DNA from: Nocardioides guangzhouensis
GTDB lineage: Bacteria; Actinomycetota; Actinomycetes; Propionibacteriales; Nocardioidaceae
DNA: 34,301 bases
NCBI RefSeq assembly: GCF_004519545.1
Contig: NZ_SDKM01000044.1
Location: forward strand, 1 to 34,301
Direction: 5' to 3'
Shown: one piece after another, positions 30,934-34,301 of the stretch
Layout: each line of letters starts with the position of its first letter
How positions within the stretch are numbered: position 1 is the first letter of the stretch
Translations under genes and position numbers: made by a program
The notes under the pieces: model-generated
Databases searched by the model: none
The model's input: only the letters and a program-made list of their open reading frames with translations
Told to the model about the DNA's origin: nothing

Positions 30934-31785
30934 ATGGGGGTGCTGCTCGGGCTCGCGTTCGGCCTCGGCCTGGTGCTGATCTGGTCGGCGTTCGCGCTGC
31001 CGCGGACACCGGTCGCACCGCGCGGCCCCGGCCGGCTACGGCGGACCCTCGACGCGGCCGGGCTGCACGGGGTGTCGGTCCGCGGCCTGCTCGTGCTGAG
31101 CGCGGTGCTGGGGGTGGTCGCGGCGCTGGCCATCCAGGTCGTGTCCCGCACGGCGCCGGTCGCGGTCGCCTTCGGCGTGCTCGCGTCGTACCTCCCGCTC
31201 GGGATGGTGGCCGGGCGGGCCCGCCGGCGGCAGCGCGAGCTCGCCGAGGTCTGGCCGGAGGCGGTCGACAACCTCGCGAGCGCGGTCCGGGCCGGGCTGT
31301 CCCTGCCCGAGGCGCTGGCGGGGCTCGGCAGCCGCGGGCCGGAGCCGCTGCGACCGGCGTTCCGGTCGTTCGCGCTGGACTACCACGCGTCGGGGCGGTT
31401 CGGCGACGCGCTCGACCGGCTCAAGGCGACGCTCGCGGATCCCGTCGGCGACCGCGTCGTGGAGGGCCTGCGGATCGCGCGCGAGGTCGGCGGCGGCGAC
31501 CTCGGACGGCTGCTGCGCAACCTCTCCGGCTACCTCCGCGACGACCTGCGCACCCGCTCCGAGCTCGAGTCCCGCCAGGCGTGGACGGTCAACGGTGCCC
31601 GGCTCGCGGTCGCCGCGCCGTGGATCGTGCTGTTCCTGCTCTGCTTCCAGCCCGAGGTCATCCAGCGGTACTCCTCGCCCGGCGGCGTCGTGGTCCTCGT
31701 CGGCGGGGCGGTCGCCTGCGTGGTGGCCTACCGGCTGATGCTGCGGCTCGGCCGGCTGCCGACCGAACGGCGGATCCTCGCATGA
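30934..31785 (+). CDS. tadB: TadB-like type II secretion F domain protein
   Basis: A 283-residue inner-membrane platform protein of the Tad system. An N-terminal membrane helix and a pair of helices (about 48-85) precede the T2SSF domain (about 105-225) with WPEAVDNLASAVRAGLSLPEALAGL and REVGGGDLGRLLRNLSGYLRDD, and two helices at the C terminus. It should couple the TadA ATPase to pilin extraction together with TadC. The ATG lies one base after the tadA stop. Length is typical for actinobacterial TadB. Confidence 0.88.
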   Translation: MGVLLGLAFGLGLVLIWSAFALPRTPVAPRGPGRLRRTLDAAGLHGVSVRGLLVLSAVLGVVAALAIQVVSRTAPVAVAFGVLASYLPLGMVAGRARRRQRELAEVWPEAVDNLASAVRAGLSLPEALAGLGSRGPEPLRPAFRSFALDYHASGRFGDALDRLKATLADPVGDRVVEGLRIAREVGGGDLGRLLRNLSGYLRDDLRTRSELESRQAWTVNGARLAVAAPWIVLFLLCFQPEVIQRYSSPGGVVVLVGGAVACVVAYRLMLRLGRLPTERRILA

Positions 31786-32711
31786 CGCTCCAGGCGTGGG
31801 GCGCGTTCCTCGGCGGCCTGGCCGGTGCCGGGCTGGTGCTCACGTTCCTGTGGGCCCGCTCGCTGCGGCGCGCCGACCTGGCGATGCGGGTGCTGCCGTA
31901 CGTCCGCGACCTGCCGCAGCCTGGGCGGCCGGCCGCGGCCGGCGTCGAGACCAGCGCGACCCGGGGAGTGTTCGGGCCCTTCCTGCGCGCCGCGGCCCAC
32001 GGCGTCGAGCGGGTCCTCGGCGGGTCGGCGTCCGTGCGTCGACGGCTCGAGCGCGCCGGGCTGGAGATGACGGTGCACGAGTTCCGGGTGCGCCAGGTGG
32101 TCTGGGGCGTGGTCGCCTTCTGCGCGGCGGCCACGCTCGCTCTCCTCGAGACCCTGACCAGGCCCGGAGGCACGCTCGCGCTGGTCGTCTTCTGCGGTGC
32201 CGCGTTCGCCGGTGGCGTGCTCCTGTCCGACAACCGGCTGACCGCGACGGTCCGCGAGCGGGAGCGGCTGATCCTGCTGGAGTTCCCCGTCGTCGCCGAG
32301 CTGATCGCCCTCGCGGTGGCCGCGGGCGAGAGTCCGGTCGCGGCGCTGACCCGCGTCGTACGCCGCTCCCACGGCGCCCTGTCCGCCGACCTCGAGCGGG
32401 TGCTGGCCGAGATCCGCACCGGGGCACCCGTCGCCCGGGCCTTCGACGGCCTCGCCGCCCGCACGGGCCTGCCGCTGGTCGCCCGGTTCGCCGAGGGCAT
32501 CGCGGTGTCGGTCGAGCGGGGCACGCCCCTGGCCGACGTGCTGCACGCGCAGGCCGCCGACGTCCGCGAGGCCGGGCGCCGCGAGCTGATCGAGGCGGGT
32601 GCCCGCAAGGAGGTGCTGATGATGGTCCCGGTGGTGTTCCTGGTCCTGCCGGTGACCGTCGTGTTCGCGTTCTGGCCGGGGGTCATCGGCCTCCACCTGG
32701 CCACCAGGTAG
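31782..32711 (+). CDS. tadC: TadC-like type II secretion F domain protein
   Basis: A 309-residue second platform protein. Helices are near 5-25, 105-145 and 280-305; the T2SSF domain (about 160-280) contains LLEFPVVAELIALAVAAGESPVAAL and GTPLADVLHAQAADVREAGRRELIEAG. The last helix is preceded by ARKEVLMMVPVVFLVLPVTVVFAF, a usual TadC ending. The start overlaps the tadB stop (ATGA, 31782-31785). It forms the membrane core of the pilus machine with TadB. Confidence 0.88.
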   Translation: MTLQAWGAFLGGLAGAGLVLTFLWARSLRRADLAMRVLPYVRDLPQPGRPAAAGVETSATRGVFGPFLRAAAHGVERVLGGSASVRRRLERAGLEMTVHEFRVRQVVWGVVAFCAAATLALLETLTRPGGTLALVVFCGAAFAGGVLLSDNRLTATVRERERLILLEFPVVAELIALAVAAGESPVAALTRVVRRSHGALSADLERVLAEIRTGAPVARAFDGLAARTGLPLVARFAEGIAVSVERGTPLADVLHAQAADVREAGRRELIEAGARKEVLMMVPVVFLVLPVTVVFAFWPGVIGLHLATR

Positions 32712-32735
32712 AGCTTCGACAGAAGGGATCTCGGG

Positions 32736-32951
32736 ATGGACATCTACGCGAGGCTGCTGCGGGCGTACGTCGCCCTCGCGGCGCCGCCGCTCGATCCGTC
32801 GGGCACCCGGCGGCGCGACGAGCGCGGGGACGTGCCCGGCTGGGTGCTGATCACGGTGATGACGGCCGGCCTGGTCGGCGGGCTGTGGCAGTTCGCGGGT
32901 CCGCAGCTGCGGGCGATGCTGGCCGATGCGCTGGCCCAGGTCCGCGGCTGA
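32736..32951 (+). CDS. Small Flp-pilin-like membrane protein
   Basis: A 71-residue protein with a basic/acidic N-terminal region (DPSGTRRRDERGD) followed by one hydrophobic helix, VPGWVLITVMTAGLVGGLWQFAG, and a short helical tail. Position after tadC and size fit the major Flp pilin or an accessory pilin. The canonical prepilin cleavage signature with Gly and a +5 Glu is not clear, so it could instead be a small Tad accessory membrane peptide common in actinobacteria. It has a ribosome site (AGAAGGGA) and a 24-bp gap after tadC. No prepilin peptidase gene is in the window. Confidence 0.7.
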   Translation: MDIYARLLRAYVALAAPPLDPSGTRRRDERGDVPGWVLITVMTAGLVGGLWQFAGPQLRAMLADALAQVRG

Positions 32952-33360
32952 GGCGCGCGCGGCCGGGCCTCGCGCGGCCGGACGCCGATGCGACCAGCGC
33001 GGCTCGGCGGTCGTCGACTTCGTGCTGGTCCTCGTCGTGCTGCTGCCGCTGGTGCTCGGGATCCTGCAGCTCGCACTCGTGCTGCACGTCCGCAACACCC
33101 TGACCGCCGCGGCGTCCGAGGGGGCCCGGCACGCCGCGACCGCCGACCGCAGCCCGGCCGACGGTGCGGCGTACACCCGACGCCAGGTCTCCGGTGCCCT
33201 GGCGGCCCGGTTCGCCGGCGCCGTCGATGCGTCCCCGACCCGCATCGACGGCGTCCCCGCGGTCGAGGTCACGGTGCGTGCCGACGTGCCGCCACTCGGG
33301 CTGTGGGGGCCGGGCATCCACCTCGAAGCCCGCGGGCACGCGGCCGAGGAGCAGCCGTGA
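32926..33360 (+). CDS. TadE-like pilus assembly protein
   Basis: A 144-residue protein. After an Arg/Ala-rich N terminus comes the TadE signature RGSAVVDFVLVLVVLLPLVLGILQLALVLHVRNTLTAAASEGARHA, a type IV pilin-like helix, and a beta-rich C terminus. TadE proteins are pseudopilins cleaved by the prepilin peptidase. The ATG at 32926 overlaps the previous gene by 26 bp; no other in-frame start precedes the signature helix, so the overlap seems genuine. Its stop overlaps the next start (GTGA, 33357-33360). Confidence 0.83.
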   Translation: MRWPRSAAEARAAGPRAAGRRCDQRGSAVVDFVLVLVVLLPLVLGILQLALVLHVRNTLTAAASEGARHAATADRSPADGAAYTRRQVSGALAARFAGAVDASPTRIDGVPAVEVTVRADVPPLGLWGPGIHLEARGHAAEEQP

Positions 33361-33818
33361 CCACGGTCCGTCGCCAAGCCGTCGCTGGCGGGGGCGGTGA
33401 GGCCGGCAGCGCGCTGATCGAGGTGACCTGGCTGGCGATCCTGCTGATGGTGCCGCTGGTCTACGTGCTGATCTCGGTCTTCGACGTGCAGCGTGGGGCG
33501 TTCGGGGTGAGCGCCGCCTCCCGCTCGGCGGCACGTGCCTACGCCCTCGCCGGGTCCGACGCCGAAGGACGGGCGCAGGCCCGCTCGGCGGCCCGGGTCG
33601 CGCTGGCCGACCAGGGCGTCGACGACGACTTCGACCTCGACATCTCCTGCACGCCCCTCCCGCGCAGCTGTCTGTCGCCCGGGTCGGTGATCACGGTCGT
33701 GGTCCGTACCCAGGTCGACCTGCCGCTTGCGCCGTCCGCCCTCGGCGGGGGCGCACCGAGCTTCCGGGTGGACTCGACGCACCGGGTTCCCTACGGCAGC
33801 TACGTCGAGGAGCGCTGA
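33357..33818 (+). CDS. Second TadE-like pseudopilin
   Basis: A 153-residue protein with GSALIEVTWLAILLMVPLVYVLISVFDVQRGAFGVSAASRSAARAYALAG, a TadE-type helix with Glu five residues into it, and a beta-rich tail with two cysteines (SCTPLPRSCLSP) that could form a disulfide outside the membrane. The GTG start follows GAGGAG by 5 nt and overlaps the preceding TGA. It differs from the preceding TadE-like protein, so the operon encodes two distinct minor pilins. Confidence 0.8.
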   Translation: MTTVRRQAVAGGGGEAGSALIEVTWLAILLMVPLVYVLISVFDVQRGAFGVSAASRSAARAYALAGSDAEGRAQARSAARVALADQGVDDDFDLDISCTPLPRSCLSPGSVITVVVRTQVDLPLAPSALGGGAPSFRVDSTHRVPYGSYVEER

Positions 33819-34258
33819 TGCGCCGACCCGCGACCGAGCCCGGCCAGGTCAGCGTGCTGATCGTCGGCTTCGCGGTGCTGCTGCTGCTCATGGTCGGGGT
33901 CGTGGTGGATGCGTCGTCGGCGTACCTCCACCGCCAGGGCCTCGACAACCTCGCCGACGGGGCTGCGCTGGCCGGCGCCGACGAGGTCCGCGGCACTGCC
34001 GTCTACGAGGGTGGACTCGCGGGTGGGCGCGCGCCCCTCGACGCCGACGCGGCGCGGGCGGCCGTGCACGACTACCTCGCCCGGATCGGTGCCTACGTCG
34101 ACTACCCGGGCCTGCGCTACCGGGTCACCGTCCGCGACCGGGCTGTCGTCGTGCACGTCGAGGCGCCGCTCGACCTGCCGATCAGCGTCGACGGAGTTAC
34201 CGACACCACCGTCGCCTCCCGCGGCGCGGCCGCCGTCGACGTCACCGACCAGCCCTGA
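33818..34258 (+). CDS. TadG-like (Flp pilus-assembly TadE/G-like) protein
   Basis: A 146-residue protein with the Tad N-terminal helix, GQVSVLIVGFAVLLLLMVGVVVDASSAYLHRQGLDNLADGAALAGA, typical of the putative Flp pilus-assembly TadE/G-like family. A short beta-rich region follows. It is much shorter than full TadG proteins with a von Willebrand domain, and it appears complete here. The start overlaps the previous stop (TGATG). It ends the visible tad operon. Confidence 0.82.
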   Translation: MRRPATEPGQVSVLIVGFAVLLLLMVGVVVDASSAYLHRQGLDNLADGAALAGADEVRGTAVYEGGLAGGRAPLDADAARAAVHDYLARIGAYVDYPGLRYRVTVRDRAVVVHVEAPLDLPISVDGVTDTTVASRGAAAVDVTDQP

Positions 34259-34276
34259 CCGCTCCCCGCCCTGACC

Positions 34277-34293
34277 CGGCACAAGATGTGCCG
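34277..34293. terminator. Short hairpin after tad operon
   Basis: CGGCACA-AGA-TGTGCCG forms a perfect 7-bp stem 18 nt after the last tad stop. No T tract is visible before the window ends, so it may be a weak terminator or an operator for the next gene. Confidence 0.4.
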
Positions 34294-34301
34294 ACTCGGC
34301 G

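Noticed and set aside
1..34301. CRISPR arrays, tRNA/rRNA genes, insertion sequences, integrases or toxin-antitoxin pairs
   Set aside because: I looked for regularly spaced repeats, cloverleaf-like segments, terminal inverted repeats and transposase motifs and saw none.

Overview
The window is high-GC, densely packed actinobacterial DNA. Very short or overlapping intergenic spaces (many ATGA, GTGA and TGATG junctions), frequent GTG and TTG starts, several leaderless-looking promoters (TANNNT followed 6-7 nt later by the start codon) and the gene families present all point to an actinomycete, most likely Nocardioides or a relative. The genus is inferred from general style, not from a marker gene. 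No tRNA, rRNA, CRISPR array, insertion sequence, phage gene or integrase was seen, and gene density and base composition look uniform. This reads as ordinary chromosome rather than a mobile island.

Layout. (1) 32-5616: a TSUP exporter and a GntR/FadR-type regulator on the minus strand, divergent from a plus-strand operon of a MatC-like dicarboxylate carrier, a family III CoA-transferase and a fused two-domain carboxyltransferase. I read this as a possible CoA-based malonate (or similar diacid) utilisation system. (2) 5617-5896: a repeat- and palindrome-rich intergenic region in front of an SDR oxidoreductase. (3) 6833-11363: a bacterial NHEJ locus with Ku, an epimerase, a separate LigD ligase-domain protein, an L,D-transpeptidase and a separate LigD polymerase-domain protein. 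(4) 11513-14302: a TasA-like secreted protein, a SipW/ER-type signal peptidase and a large Ig-repeat secreted protein. The two secreted proteins share the same processing-region motif, and a large hairpin lies between the first two genes. (5) 14344-16250: an OmpR-type response regulator and a sensor kinase whose ATP-binding motifs look degenerate.

(6) 16268-19631: a TetR regulator divergent from a ferredoxin reductase and fatty acid desaturase pair (the Rv3230c/DesA3 arrangement), with a 26-bp palindromic operator in the divergent promoter, then a small conserved-looking ORF. (7) 19640-21717: a predicted beta-propeller lipoprotein and a GNAT acetyltransferase. (8) 21847-26996: a ~1000-residue membrane-embedded patatin, convergent with an acyltransferase-3/SGNH membrane protein. 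(9) 27220-29536: a group I truncated hemoglobin, a flavohemoglobin and a DivIVA-like coiled-coil protein, translationally coupled. (10) 29688-34258: a compact Tad/Flp pilus operon (TadA ATPase, TadB, TadC, small Flp-like peptide, TadE-like, second TadE-like, TadG-like).

The best candidates for something undescribed are the CoA-transferase plus carboxyltransferase pair in block 1, the TasA/SipW/Ig secretion cassette next to a probable pseudokinase two-component system, the flavohemoglobin-DivIVA coupling, and the palindrome cluster before the SDR gene. All functions are assigned from reading the sequences; no database search was done.
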